Shown: one piece after another, positions 9,081-18,130 of the stretch
Numbering within the stretch: the first letter of the stretch is position 1
Layout of the letters: each line of letters begins with the position of its first letter
Assembly: GCF_018881575.1 (NCBI RefSeq)
Contig: NZ_JACVQB010000005.1
Span: 1-60,255, forward strand
DNA from: Polynucleobacter sp. UK-Kesae-W10
Lineage (GTDB): Bacteria; Pseudomonadota; Gammaproteobacteria; Burkholderiales; Burkholderiaceae
Direction of reading: 5' to 3'
Length of the DNA: 60,255 bases
Notes under the pieces: model-generated
The model's database searches: none
Seen by the model: only the letters and a program-made list of their open reading frames with translations
What the model was told of the DNA's origin: nothing
Translations under genes and position numbers: made by a program

Positions 9081-9118
9081 GGAGCATTCCCCATAAACCA
9101 CCAAATTTAGCCTATCTC

Positions 9119-10330
9119 ATGCCGGAATCCTTATTTAAAGTTAAGCGTTTAAGCGAATTAGCCCAATCGGGCCAATTAAAGGGAAAGCGGGTTTTTATCC
9201 GTGCTGACCTCAATGTTCCTCAGGATGAAGCCGGGAATATCACTGAAGACACCCGTATTCGTGCATCGATGCCTGCAGTCCAGATGTGTTTGGATGCTGG
9301 CGCGGCCGTGATGGTGACCTCCCATTTGGGTCGTCCTACCGAAGGTGAATTTAAGCCGGAAGATAGTCTGGCACCAGTTGCTGATCGCATTGCTACCTTG
9401 CTCAACCGCAAAGTTCCTTTGATTAGCGATTGGGTAGATGGTGGTTTTGAAGTGAATCCCGGCGAAGTGGTGTTGCTAGAAAACTGCCGCTTAAATGTCG
9501 GTGAGAAAAAAAATAATGATGAGCTCGCCAAAAAGATTGCGGCTCTTTGTGATGTTTATGTCAATGATGCTTTTGGTACAGCGCATCGCGCTGAAGCCAC
9601 AACCAATGGTGTAGCTAAATTTGCTCCTATCGCTTGTGCTGGTCCATTAATGGCTGCCGAGTTAGATGCCTTAAGTCGTGCGCTAGCAAGTCCAAAGCGC
9701 CCGCTGGTGGCCATTGTTGCGGGCTCCAAAGTTTCTTCCAAACTCACCATCTTGAAAGCACTTTCTGAAAAAGTAGATGAGTTAATCGTGGGTGGTGGTA
9801 TCGCAAATACGTTCATGTTGGCAAAAGGTTTGCCAATTGGTAAGTCACTTGCTGAGCCTGATTTAGTCGATGAGGCTAGGGAGATTATGGAGTTGATGGA
9901 AAAGCGTGGCGCACATGTGCCCATCCCAGAAGACGTTGTGGTTGCCAATGAACTCTCTCCTTTAGCTCGCGCGAACCGTGTGCCTGCAGATCAAGTTGCA
10001 GAAGATGACATGATCTTGGATATCGGTCCAAAGACTGCAGCACGTTTATCGATCATGCTCGCTCATGCAGGCACGATTGTGTGGAATGGCCCCCTCGGCG
10101 TTTTTGAGATCGACCAATTTGGCGGCGGTACCAAAATGCTGGCAGCTGCAATTGCACATTCGCCAGCATTTTCGATTGCGGGTGGCGGCGATACCTTGGC
10201 AGCGATTGCAAAGTATGGAATTGAAAATCAGGTGGATTACATCTCAACTGGCGGCGGCGCCTTCTTAGAATTCCTCGAAGGGAAGACCTTGCCAGCCTTT
10301 GCAGTGCTTGCCGAAAGGGCGAAAGACTAA
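9119..10330 (+). CDS. pgk: Phosphoglycerate kinase
   Basis: A 403-residue protein of normal PGK length. It transfers phosphate from 1,3-bisphosphoglycerate to ADP in glycolysis, or works in reverse in gluconeogenesis. Visible motifs are R-A-D-L-N-V-P near 28-34, S-H-L-G-R-P near 68-73, L-L-E-N-C-R-L-N, the N-D-A-F-G-T-A-H-R hinge-near segment, V-A-G-S-K-V-S-S-K, and the nucleotide-side W-N-G-P-L-G-V-F-E and G-G-G-D-T-L-A-A near the C-terminus. It is the first gene of a plus-strand cluster and is followed two bases later by pyk, so the two are surely co-transcribed. Confidence 0.98.
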   Translation: MPESLFKVKRLSELAQSGQLKGKRVFIRADLNVPQDEAGNITEDTRIRASMPAVQMCLDAGAAVMVTSHLGRPTEGEFKPEDSLAPVADRIATLLNRKVPLISDWVDGGFEVNPGEVVLLENCRLNVGEKKNNDELAKKIAALCDVYVNDAFGTAHRAEATTNGVAKFAPIACAGPLMAAELDALSRALASPKRPLVAIVAGSKVSSKLTILKALSEKVDELIVGGGIANTFMLAKGLPIGKSLAEPDLVDEAREIMELMEKRGAHVPIPEDVVVANELSPLARANRVPADQVAEDDMILDIGPKTAARLSIMLAHAGTIVWNGPLGVFEIDQFGGGTKMLAAAIAHSPAFSIAGGGDTLAAIAKYGIENQVDYISTGGGAFLEFLEGKTLPAFAVLAERAKD

Positions 10331-10332
10331 AT

Positions 10333-11769
10333 ATGCTTAGAGCAACCAAAATCATTGCAACCTTAGGGCCGGCATCTGAAAAGCCAGAAGTGCTGCGTGA
10401 CATGATTCGTGCAGGCGTTGATGTAGTGCGTATGAACTTTTCTCATGGAACAGTCGCCGATCACAAAGCACGTCATGATTTGGTGCGGAGTATTTCTGCA
10501 GAGGTGGGCAAAGAGGTCGGCATCATGGCTGACCTACAAGGCCCCAAGATTCGTGTTGGCAAATTTGTCGACAGTAAGATTTTGCTCAAAGAAGGCGAGC
10601 AATTTATTTTGGATGTGGCTTGTGAGCTTGGGAATCAGGAGCGTGTAGGTTTAGATTACAAAGAGTTGCCAAACGATGTGAAGTCTGGTGACCGCTTGCT
10701 TTTAAATGATGGCTTGGTAGTGCTGCGCGTTGACAAAGTCAAGGGCGGTGAAATTTTTACTATCGTCGAGCAGGGTGGTCCGCTCTCCAATAACAAAGGT
10801 ATCAATCGCGCTGGTGGCGGCTTGACTGCTCCAGCGTTGACCGAAAAAGACATTGCCGATTTAGATGCTGCAATTGCGATGGGCGTCGATTTCTTGGCAA
10901 TTAGCTTTCCAAAAGATGGTGCAGACATGGCTTATGCACGCAAGCTTGCTGATGCTGCAAGTGCAAAGCACGGGGTTGGTAAAGTGCGCACGATTGCAAA
11001 GGTAGAGCGTGCAGAGGCAATTGAGTCAGAGGCTCTGAAAAGTATTATTGCGGAGAGCGACGGCATTATGGTGGCACGTGGGGACTTGGCAATTGAAGTG
11101 GGTAATGCTGCTGTGCCTGCGCTGCAAAAGCGCATGATTAAATGGGCGCGCGAAGCCGATAAATTTACGATTACTGCTACTCAGATGATGGAGTCCATGA
11201 TCAATGCGCCCGTACCAACTCGCGCAGAGGTCAGTGACGTCGCTAATGCAGTGCTCGATGGTACTGACGCAGTAATGCTTTCGGCTGAATCAGCAGCAGG
11301 CTCTTATCCCGTGCAGACTATTAAAGCGATGGCAGAAATTTGTATCGAAGCTGAGAAGTCTGATCCCGTGAAGTTGGATACAGATTTCCTCGATCAAACC
11401 TTTGCCCGTATTGATCAAACAATTGCTTTGGGCGCCTTGTTTACTGCTCATCACCTCAATGCCAATGCTATTGCAGCTTTAACCGATTCCGGTTCAACCG
11501 CAATCTGGATGAGTCGCCACAATATCCATGTCCCTATTTTTGCTCTCACCTCTAAGATTGCTACTCAGCGGGCTTTGAGTACCTATCGCAACGTAACACC
11601 GATTGGCTTGGATTACACCAAGGATCGAGATACCGCATTGCAAGAGGTTGAGGCTTGCCTGAAAAAATTGGGTACTGTTAAACAAGGCGACACCGTAGTG
11701 TTAACTTCAGGCGAGCCGATGGGAGAGCCTGGCGGTACTAATACTCTCAAAATTATTCATGTGAAGTAA
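10333..11769 (+). CDS. pyk: Pyruvate kinase
   Basis: A 478-residue enzyme forming pyruvate and ATP from phosphoenolpyruvate and ADP. It has the N-terminal T-K-I-I-A-T-L-G-P-A-S and M-N-F-S-H-G substrate-site motifs, A-D-L-Q-G-P-K-I-R, the catalytic region I-A-K-V-E-R-A-E-A-I, metal-binding M-V-A-R-G-D-L-A-I-E-V, and T-A-T-Q-M-M-E-S-M. The C-terminal allosteric-type domain is complete. The ATG at 10333 lies two bases after the pgk stop, which fixes the start and points to translational coupling. Placement between pgk and fba makes this a compact lower-glycolysis operon. Confidence 0.98.
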   Translation: MLRATKIIATLGPASEKPEVLRDMIRAGVDVVRMNFSHGTVADHKARHDLVRSISAEVGKEVGIMADLQGPKIRVGKFVDSKILLKEGEQFILDVACELGNQERVGLDYKELPNDVKSGDRLLLNDGLVVLRVDKVKGGEIFTIVEQGGPLSNNKGINRAGGGLTAPALTEKDIADLDAAIAMGVDFLAISFPKDGADMAYARKLADAASAKHGVGKVRTIAKVERAEAIESEALKSIIAESDGIMVARGDLAIEVGNAAVPALQKRMIKWAREADKFTITATQMMESMINAPVPTRAEVSDVANAVLDGTDAVMLSAESAAGSYPVQTIKAMAEICIEAEKSDPVKLDTDFLDQTFARIDQTIALGALFTAHHLNANAIAALTDSGSTAIWMSRHNIHVPIFALTSKIATQRALSTYRNVTPIGLDYTKDRDTALQEVEACLKKLGTVKQGDTVVLTSGEPMGEPGGTNTLKIIHVK

Positions 11770-11817
11770 TTCACCCCTTATTAATAACCTTAACTTACTA
11801 CTAACAAAGAGATCATC

Positions 11818-12882
11818 ATGGCTTTAGTATCTTTACGACAACTCTTGGATCATGCTGCAGAAAATGGCTATGGATTACCTGCCTTCAATGTGAATAACTT
11901 GGAGCAAGTGACTGCAATTATGGAAGCAGCGAATGAAGCCGATTCTCCAGTCATCATGCAAGCCTCTGCTGGCGCCCGTAAATATGCTGGTGAAGCATTC
12001 TTGCGCCATTTGATTTCTGCCGCTGTCGAAGCTTATCCCCATATTCCCGTGGTGATGCATCAAGACCACGGCCAAAGCCCAGCAGTTTGTATGGCGGCGA
12101 TTAAGAGTGGTTTTACCAGCGTCATGATGGATGGTTCTTTAGAGGCAGATGGCAAAACGGTTGCGAGTTACGAGTACAACGTTGATGTATCAAGAGAGGT
12201 TGTGAAATTCTCTCACTCTATTGGAGTCACTGTTGAGGCAGAGTTGGGTGTTCTCGGTTCATTGGAAACAATGCAGGGAGACAAAGAAGACGGACATGGG
12301 GCTGATGGCAAGATGACGCGCGAGCAATTGCTAACAGACGTTGAGCAAGCTGCTGACTTTGTGAAGGCAACCCAGTGTGATGCTTTGGCGATTGCGATTG
12401 GTACTAGCCATGGTGCATACAAGTTCAGTAAGAAACCTACTGGCGACATTTTGGCAATTGATCGCATTAAAGAAATTCATGCCCGTATTCCAAATACTCA
12501 CTTGGTCATGCACGGCTCTTCTAGCGTTCCTCAGGAATTGCTCGCCGAGATCCGTGAGTTTGGTGGTGATATGAAAGAAACCTATGGCGTACCTGTGGAA
12601 GAAATTCAAGAGGGTATTAAGAATGGTGTCCGTAAGATCAATATCGATACGGATATTCGTTTGGCGATGACCGGCGCTATTCGTCGTTACTTTATTGAAA
12701 ACCCAAGCAAGTTTGATCCACGTGATTATTTAAAGCCAGCACGCGAAGCGGCCAAAAAGGTCTGTATGGCGCGCTTTATTGCATTTGGTTCTGCTGGCCA
12801 GGCCTCCAAAATTAAGCCTATTCCATTAGAAAAAATGGCAGAGCTATACAAGAGCGGTCAATTAGCTCAGATCGTGAAGTGA
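11818..12882 (+). CDS. fba: Fructose-bisphosphate aldolase, class II (CbbA-type)
   Basis: A 354-residue zinc-dependent aldolase that splits fructose 1,6-bisphosphate into the two triose phosphates. Class II features are L-P-A-F-N-V-N-N near the start, the metal-binding H-Q-D-H-G-Q-S-P around 81-88, S-V-M-M-D-G-S-L, the E-A-E-L-G-x-L segment, [18 protein letters not shown] and K-I-N-I-D-T-D-I-R. Length and these motifs fit the CbbA/Calvin-cycle type common in betaproteobacteria, though no Rubisco gene is near. It is preceded by an AAAGAG-type ribosome-binding site and followed seven bases later by purC. Confidence 0.97.
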   Translation: MALVSLRQLLDHAAENGYGLPAFNVNNLEQVTAIMEAANEADSPVIMQASAGARKYAGEAFLRHLISAAVEAYPHIPVVMHQDHGQSPAVCMAAIKSGFTSVMMDGSLEADGKTVASYEYNVDVSREVVKFSHSIGVTVEAELGVLGSLETMQGDKEDGHGADGKMTREQLLTDVEQAADFVKATQCDALAIAIGTSHGAYKFSKKPTGDILAIDRIKEIHARIPNTHLVMHGSSSVPQELLAEIREFGGDMKETYGVPVEEIQEGIKNGVRKINIDTDIRLAMTGAIRRYFIENPSKFDPRDYLKPAREAAKKVCMARFIAFGSAGQASKIKPIPLEKMAELYKSGQLAQIVK

Positions 12883-12889
12883 GTTAACC

Positions 12890-13786
12890 ATGCCAGCTTT
12901 GTACGCCACTTCTATTCAGTCTTTGCCATTGCTCTCTAAGGGCAAAGTCCGCGATGTTTATGCGCTAGGCGATGACAAGCTTTTAATGATCACGACTGAT
13001 CGACTCTCAGCCTTTGATGTGGTGATGGGTGAGCCCATTCCTGAAAAAGGGATTGTCTTAAATCAGATGGCCAATTTTTGGTTTGATAAATTGGCCAAAG
13101 TAATCCCGAATCATTTGACCGGTATTGATCCAGCTACCGCAGTTGCTCCGAACGAGGTTGATCAGGTTGTTGGGCGCGCTGTTGTAGCAAAACGTTTGAA
13201 GCCGATTCTGGTTGAAGCTGTAGTGCGTGGCTATCTTGCTGGCAGTGGATGGAAAGATTACAAAGAGACTGGTAAGGTGTGCGGAATTGCACTGCCGGCT
13301 GGTTTAGAGAATGCCCAGAAGTTGCCTGAACCTATTTTCACGCCAGCCGCAAAAGCGGACGTTGGTGAGCATGATGAAAACATTTCCTTTGAAAAGGTGA
13401 TTGAGCTCATTGGCGAGAAATTGGCCAATCAAATTCGCGAGGTTAGCATTCGTCTCTACAAAGAGGCTTCTGAATACGCTGCTACTCGGGGAATCATCAT
13501 TGCGGATACTAAGTTTGAATTTGGCTTAGATGATGCTGGCCAGCTGGTATTGATGGATGAGATTCTGACAGCGGACTCTTCACGATTCTGGCCTGCGGAA
13601 ACCTATTACGTAGGCTCAAATCCACCTTCCTATGACAAGCAATTTGTGCGTGATTGGCTAGAAACTGCCCAAGTTGATGGGAAGTTATGGCCCAAGACAG
13701 CTCCTGCACCGCAATTGCCTGCAGAGGTTATTGAAAAAACCGCTGAAAAGTATCGTGAAGCGCTGACTCGCTTAACTCAGGGATAA
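12890..13786 (+). CDS. purC: Phosphoribosylaminoimidazole-succinocarboxamide synthase
   Basis: A 298-residue SAICAR synthetase, which joins aspartate to CAIR using ATP in purine synthesis. Motifs seen are G-K-V-R-D-V-Y-x-L near 17-25, T-D-R-L-S-A-F-D-V at about 38-46, [35 protein letters not shown] and [13 protein letters not shown]. The length is that of the longer, yeast-like form found in betaproteobacteria. It lies between fba and purE, with purE and purK following, so three purine steps share the glycolytic transcript. Confidence 0.98.
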   Translation: MPALYATSIQSLPLLSKGKVRDVYALGDDKLLMITTDRLSAFDVVMGEPIPEKGIVLNQMANFWFDKLAKVIPNHLTGIDPATAVAPNEVDQVVGRAVVAKRLKPILVEAVVRGYLAGSGWKDYKETGKVCGIALPAGLENAQKLPEPIFTPAAKADVGEHDENISFEKVIELIGEKLANQIREVSIRLYKEASEYAATRGIIIADTKFEFGLDDAGQLVLMDEILTADSSRFWPAETYYVGSNPPSYDKQFVRDWLETAQVDGKLWPKTAPAPQLPAEVIEKTAEKYREALTRLTQG

Positions 13787-13826
13787 TAGAGCCCTTCAGG
13801 AATATTTAGGGCATTTGGAGAGGTAA

Positions 13827-14321
13827 ATGAGTAAAAAGCCAATAGTCGGGATAGTGATGGGTTCCAATTCGGATTGGGACACGATGCAGCATGCTGCGCA
13901 AATGCTCGAGCAATTTGGCATTCCTCATGAAGCTAAAGTCCTTTCGGCTCACCGTATGCCCGATGATATGTTTCAGTACGCCGAAAACGCGCAAGCTAAT
14001 GGCTTACAGGCCATCATCGCTGGTGCTGGTGGTGCGGCCCATTTGCCAGGTATGTTGGCTTCTAAAACGATTGTTCCCGTATATGGCGTTCCAGTTGCCA
14101 GTAAGTATTTGCGTGGTGAAGATTCGTTGTATTCGATTGTCCAAATGCCTAAAGGTATTCCAGTGGCTACCTTTGCCATTGGCGAAGCTGGTGCTGCCAA
14201 TGCGGCCTTGCATGTGATTGCTGGCTTAGCCTTGCATGATGCCGATTTAGCCAAGCGTCTGGAAGAGTTTCGCGTGAAGCAGTCCGACACTGCGCGCTCA
14301 ATGAATTTGCCGGGATATTAA
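13827..14321 (+). CDS. purE: N5-carboxyaminoimidazole ribonucleotide mutase (class I PurE)
   Basis: A 164-residue protein that converts N5-CAIR to CAIR. The start reads [12 protein letters not shown], followed by S-A-H-R-M-P-D-D at about 42-49 and the [11 protein letters not shown] region; this is the class I pattern that needs a PurK partner. A GGAGAGG ribosome-binding site lies upstream. It is followed four bases later by purK, matching the biochemical pairing: PurK makes N5-CAIR and PurE isomerises it. Confidence 0.97.
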   Translation: MSKKPIVGIVMGSNSDWDTMQHAAQMLEQFGIPHEAKVLSAHRMPDDMFQYAENAQANGLQAIIAGAGGAAHLPGMLASKTIVPVYGVPVASKYLRGEDSLYSIVQMPKGIPVATFAIGEAGAANAALHVIAGLALHDADLAKRLEEFRVKQSDTARSMNLPGY

Positions 14322-14325
14322 TTAC

Positions 14326-15510
14326 ATGGCAGATCGTATGGAACCCATTTTGCCGGGTTCATATTTAGGTATTTTAGGTGGTGGTCAACTAGGGCGGATG
14401 TTCACGCAAGCAGCCCAAGCCATGGGCTACAAGGTTTGTGTTTTGGATCCAAGCACCGATAGCCCTGCCGGCTCCATCGCAGAAAAATGCATTCAAGCCG
14501 ATTACACCGACTCTGTTGCCCTAAAAGAGATGGCAAGTTTATGCGCCTCTGTCAGCACGGAGTTTGAAAACGTTCCTGCCCAAGCATTAGATGAATTAGA
14601 GTCTCTTGGGGTCTTTGTTGCCCCTCGGAGCAGCTGTGTTTCTCTAGCGCAGAACCGCATTGCTGAGAAAAACTTTTTGGCAACCTGGAAATCTGAAACC
14701 AATATAGGCCCAGCACCGCATTTTGTCATTGAGCATCAAGCAGATATTGTTCACACTCCTGCAGAGCTATTTCCCGGAATTCTGAAAACTGCTCGTATGG
14801 GTTATGACGGTAAGGGCCAAATTACTGTGCATGCTGCTGCCGATCTGCCTGCTGCATGGGCAGAGTTGGGTCAGGTGCCTTGTGTATTAGAGAAGCGCAT
14901 GGAACTGGACTTCGAAGTCTCTGCGCTGGTAGTGCGCGGCTACGATGACGCTGTAGTGGCTTATCCAGTCTCACAAAATATTCATCGTGATGGTATTTTG
15001 CATACTTCCACTGTTCCTGCTCCATCACTCAAGCCTGCGCAAGAGAAAAAAATTATTGAGGCTGCTAAGGCGCTCATTCGAAAAATTGATTATGTTGGTG
15101 TGCTTTGCGTCGAGTTCTTTGTGCTCAAAAATGGCGATATTGTTGCCAATGAGATCGCACCGCGTCCACACAACTCTGGACACTACACCATGGATGCTTG
15201 TGTCAGCAGTCAGTTTGAGCAGCAAGTCCGGGCAATGGCTCGCCTGCCTTTAGGTGATACTCGCCAATTAGCACCAGTATCCATGTTGAATTTATTGGGC
15301 GATTTATGGTTTGAGGGTAGTGAAGACCAAGCCAAAGAGCCTGCCTGGAATAAAGTGCTCGCCCATCCTGATGCTAAGTTACATCTTTATGGAAAATCTG
15401 CTCCACGCATTGGTAGAAAGATGGGTCACATTAATTGTTTAGGCGAAGCTTTAAATGAAGCGCGTCAAAATTGCGCTGCCGTTGCCACAGAATTAGGGAT
15501 CGAGCCCTAG
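14326..15510 (+). CDS. purK: N5-carboxyaminoimidazole ribonucleotide synthase
   Basis: A 394-residue ATP-grasp enzyme making N5-CAIR from AIR, bicarbonate and ATP. It starts with a dinucleotide-fold-like I-L-G-G-G-Q-L-G-R-M (residues 16-25) and contains D-P-S-T-D-S-P-A, S-T-E-F-E-N-V-P, K-T-A-R-M-G-Y-D-G-K-G-Q in the ATP-grasp core, and N-E-I-A-P-R-P-H-N-S-G-H-Y-T near residues 275-288. All are family hallmarks. It sits directly between purE (four bases) and tsaC (two bases), so the start and end are firmly placed within an operon. Confidence 0.97.
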   Translation: MADRMEPILPGSYLGILGGGQLGRMFTQAAQAMGYKVCVLDPSTDSPAGSIAEKCIQADYTDSVALKEMASLCASVSTEFENVPAQALDELESLGVFVAPRSSCVSLAQNRIAEKNFLATWKSETNIGPAPHFVIEHQADIVHTPAELFPGILKTARMGYDGKGQITVHAAADLPAAWAELGQVPCVLEKRMELDFEVSALVVRGYDDAVVAYPVSQNIHRDGILHTSTVPAPSLKPAQEKKIIEAAKALIRKIDYVGVLCVEFFVLKNGDIVANEIAPRPHNSGHYTMDACVSSQFEQQVRAMARLPLGDTRQLAPVSMLNLLGDLWFEGSEDQAKEPAWNKVLAHPDAKLHLYGKSAPRIGRKMGHINCLGEALNEARQNCAAVATELGIEP

Positions 15511-15512
15511 AA

Positions 15513-16601
15513 ATGTCCAGCGATAGTTCGCCACTGCAATCTTCAGCAGTTATTAATGAAGCGGTACAAACCTTACGTGAGGGCGGCTTAGTAGCCTTTC
15601 CAACGGAAACGGTTTACGGTTTAGGCGCTGATGCCAGTAACCCAGAAGCTATTAATAAGGTTTTTACAAGCAAGGGCCGTCCTAGTAGTCACCCCTTAAT
15701 TGTTCACTTGGCTGCACCAGATCGATTTGATCAGTCAGAGATTGATTGGGTCTCTGTACTTGCTCCTTGGGTCAGAGATATATCCGAAGATGCGTTGAAG
15801 TTGATACATGCTTTTTGGCCTGGACCATTAACGCTGGTATTTAAAAAAGATAAGCGTGTTTTGAATGAGCTCACCGGCGGTCAGGATACGGTAGCGATTC
15901 GTGCGCCTGCACATCCAGTTGCTCAAGAGCTGCTGCGGAAGTTCAAGGGCGGAGTGGTTGCCCCTTCTGCTAACCGATTCGGAAAAGTATCCCCAACCAG
16001 GGCTGCCGATGTCCGCCATGAGTTTGAAGGTGTTTTGGACTTGATGGTTTTGGATGGTGGCGATTGTGAAGTTGGTATTGAATCGACCATTATTGATTTA
16101 TCTTCTGGCGATCATGCTGTCCTGCTACGGCCCGGGGCTATTACCCCCAGTGAGATTTTGGCTAAAACGGGTATTCAGGTATCACGTCCTGGTGATCACA
16201 GGCCCTCTTCGGGTGATCTGCCGAGAGTTTCCGGCAGTCTCAAAGCGCACTACGCACCAACAACTCCACTGCGTCTTTATGCACCCGGAAGAGTATTGGA
16301 TGCCTTGAGTGAGTTTCCGGATACGAAGTCTCGAGTAGCGGTAGTCGTGTGGGACTCTGAATCTTCTTTAGTATTAGAGGATCACCCCTCGATTGATGTA
16401 GAAGAAATTATTGTTTCTAGCGATCCCAGTATTTTTGCTAGCCGCTTGTATCGCACACTCAGAGATCTTGATGAGCAGGCCTGGGATTTAATCTTGTTTC
16501 CGGAGCCACCTGCAGGTGAAGAGTGGGATGGCGTACGCGATCGACTTCAGCGGGCATGCTTTGGATCAGGCCCATCTTCCATTAGCCACGCTAATAGCTG
16601 A
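15513..16601 (+). CDS. L-threonylcarbamoyladenylate synthase (Sua5/YwlC type)
   Basis: A 362-residue two-domain protein that makes threonylcarbamoyl-AMP for the universal t6A37 modification of ANN-decoding tRNAs. The YrdC domain (about 15-205) has G-G-L-V-A-F-P-T-E-T-V-Y-G-L-G, the K-G-R-P-S-S-H-P-L substrate loop, P-G-P-L-T-L-V-F, A-P-S-A-N-R-F-G-K-V-S-P-T and S-T-I-I-D-L. A C-terminal Sua5 domain (about 245-355) marks it as the long Sua5 form rather than short TsaC. I chose ATG 15513, two bases after the purK stop, over an upstream in-frame start inside purK. Its last 55 bases overlap the end of dacB on the opposite strand. Confidence 0.94.
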   Translation: MSSDSSPLQSSAVINEAVQTLREGGLVAFPTETVYGLGADASNPEAINKVFTSKGRPSSHPLIVHLAAPDRFDQSEIDWVSVLAPWVRDISEDALKLIHAFWPGPLTLVFKKDKRVLNELTGGQDTVAIRAPAHPVAQELLRKFKGGVVAPSANRFGKVSPTRAADVRHEFEGVLDLMVLDGGDCEVGIESTIIDLSSGDHAVLLRPGAITPSEILAKTGIQVSRPGDHRPSSGDLPRVSGSLKAHYAPTTPLRLYAPGRVLDALSEFPDTKSRVAVVVWDSESSLVLEDHPSIDVEEIIVSSDPSIFASRLYRTLRDLDEQAWDLILFPEPPAGEEWDGVRDRLQRACFGSGPSSISHANS

Positions 16602-18082
16602 TCGTGTGCTTCTAAACCTCTCCAAGCATTGGGATGGTTAATGAAAGAGCTCACTGCATAGAGTTTTCCGGACTTGCTTACAACATAACCAGAGATTGCA
16701 CGCACATCAGCAAGTGAGCCTGTTTTGATTCTGGCCTCAGGCTTTTTCTTTAAGTGTAAAAATTTTCTCAGCTGGGTCATGAGGCGATTGCGCATGGTGC
16801 CATCAGTACCTGCAATAGGCAGGCTGTTATAGAAAACTTCTCCTACTGGCAAATTTCGAGCGGTCAGTAATAGCTGATTCATTTGTTCTGTCGAGATCGC
16901 CTCATTGCGTGAGAGTCCCGAACCATTTTCAATAACTAGACCAGAAAAATTCAAACCATTTTGTTTCAGCCAACTCTGAATCACCATTTCCCCGTTGGAT
17001 GTGGTGGCAGGTTTTCCCATCTTCTCTAATGCAAGCGTAAGGAATAACTGGCGAGCCATAACATTATTGGAATACTTATTAATATCTAAGACATCTTCGC
17101 CGAGATTAACGCCCTCAAATTGCAGCAATAATCTGGCAGCCAAGGGTACCGCTCCATCTTTACCAGTGGGTGGCTTGACCCAAGTGCCGCCTGCAAGCTC
17201 CCACGCTGCTGCAAATCCTTGGGTCAGAAAAGTGTTGGCATCTAGAGCAACGACGTTGTAATTGACTGCGCTGCAAGCGCTGGGAAATGTCCCTGAAAAC
17301 TGTGCGGTGAGTGCTTGATCGGTATTGCTATTGTTTTCTGGATCCAAAGTGAAGCGAATATTGCTCTTCCAGTTATCACAAGTCCGATCAACCAATTGCA
17401 TCTGGTTGACTACTTTCAACTGCGAAAGTGTTGGGGTGTAGTTGATATCAATAAAGTCTGCTGTCCGAGATTTGCCCAGCTGAAAAGAGAGCGTGCGGAA
17501 AGCATAGAGTAGCGGGTCTGGTGGTACGTTGTAAGCGCGTAATGACTCACCATCAATCGTATTGTGTTCCATAACGCTTGGCGCATAAGCACTGCGATCA
17601 AAAAATAAATTACCATCAATTTTCTGAATACCCAGCCCCTGTAGATCCTTCATGAGCTTCGCAAGTTCTTCCGGGATGAGTTTCGGGTCACCAGTTCCCT
17701 GAAGGTAAAGATTTCCTTTGAGGGTGCCTTGTCGAATGATGCCATCGGTATACACATTCGTACGCCAGCGGTATTGAGTGCCCAAAATATCCAGGGCAGA
17801 TAGCGTAGTTAATACCTTCATCGTAGAAGCGGGGTTCATTGCTTCTTGAGCACGCCAACCTAGCTTATTTTTAGCGATGTGCTTACCTGGACGGCCGGGT
17901 TCGATTTCGATGACGGCAATACTGACCGCTTCTTGAGGTATTTGGTTGCGCTCAAGGCTTTTAGCTACAGCCTGAGGAATGCTGGATGAGACAGTGTCAT
18001 CGGCCCATACTGAGGCTGCGATGAGGCTGCAGCCAAACCATAGGCTAATCCCAAGTAGGTGGGTGTGATGTCGTGCATTCAT
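16547..18082 (-). CDS. dacB: D-alanyl-D-alanine carboxypeptidase/endopeptidase (PBP4)
   Basis: A 511-residue class C low-molecular-mass penicillin-binding protein that trims peptidoglycan peptides in the periplasm. The signal peptide ends near S-V-W-A-D-D (residue 27). The three active-site motifs are present: S-T-M-K (nucleophile Ser86, Lys89), S-N-N (338-340) and K-T-G-S (453-456). The long insertion between the first and second motifs is typical of PBP4/DacB. It converges with the Sua5 gene and overlaps it by 55 bases, so the C-terminal codons of both proteins use the same DNA. The next minus-strand gene upstream ends 48 bases away at 18131. Confidence 0.95.
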   Translation of the reverse strand: MNARHHTHLLGISLWFGCSLIAASVWADDTVSSSIPQAVAKSLERNQIPQEAVSIAVIEIEPGRPGKHIAKNKLGWRAQEAMNPASTMKVLTTLSALDILGTQYRWRTNVYTDGIIRQGTLKGNLYLQGTGDPKLIPEELAKLMKDLQGLGIQKIDGNLFFDRSAYAPSVMEHNTIDGESLRAYNVPPDPLLYAFRTLSFQLGKSRTADFIDINYTPTLSQLKVVNQMQLVDRTCDNWKSNIRFTLDPENNSNTDQALTAQFSGTFPSACSAVNYNVVALDANTFLTQGFAAAWELAGGTWVKPPTGKDGAVPLAARLLLQFEGVNLGEDVLDINKYSNNVMARQLFLTLALEKMGKPATTSNGEMVIQSWLKQNGLNFSGLVIENGSGLSRNEAISTEQMNQLLLTARNLPVGEVFYNSLPIAGTDGTMRNRLMTQLRKFLHLKKKPEARIKTGSLADVRAISGYVVSKSGKLYAVSSFINHPNAWRGLEAHDQLLAWLMEDGPDPKHAR

Positions 18083-18130
18083 TACCCATAGGATAAACCT
18101 ACTTAGGATATGTCTGCCATCAAACTAGTA

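Noticed and set aside
15471..15512. Upstream in-frame start for the Sua5 gene
   Set aside because: It lies inside purK; ATG 15513 is two bases after the purK stop and gives the expected N-terminus.
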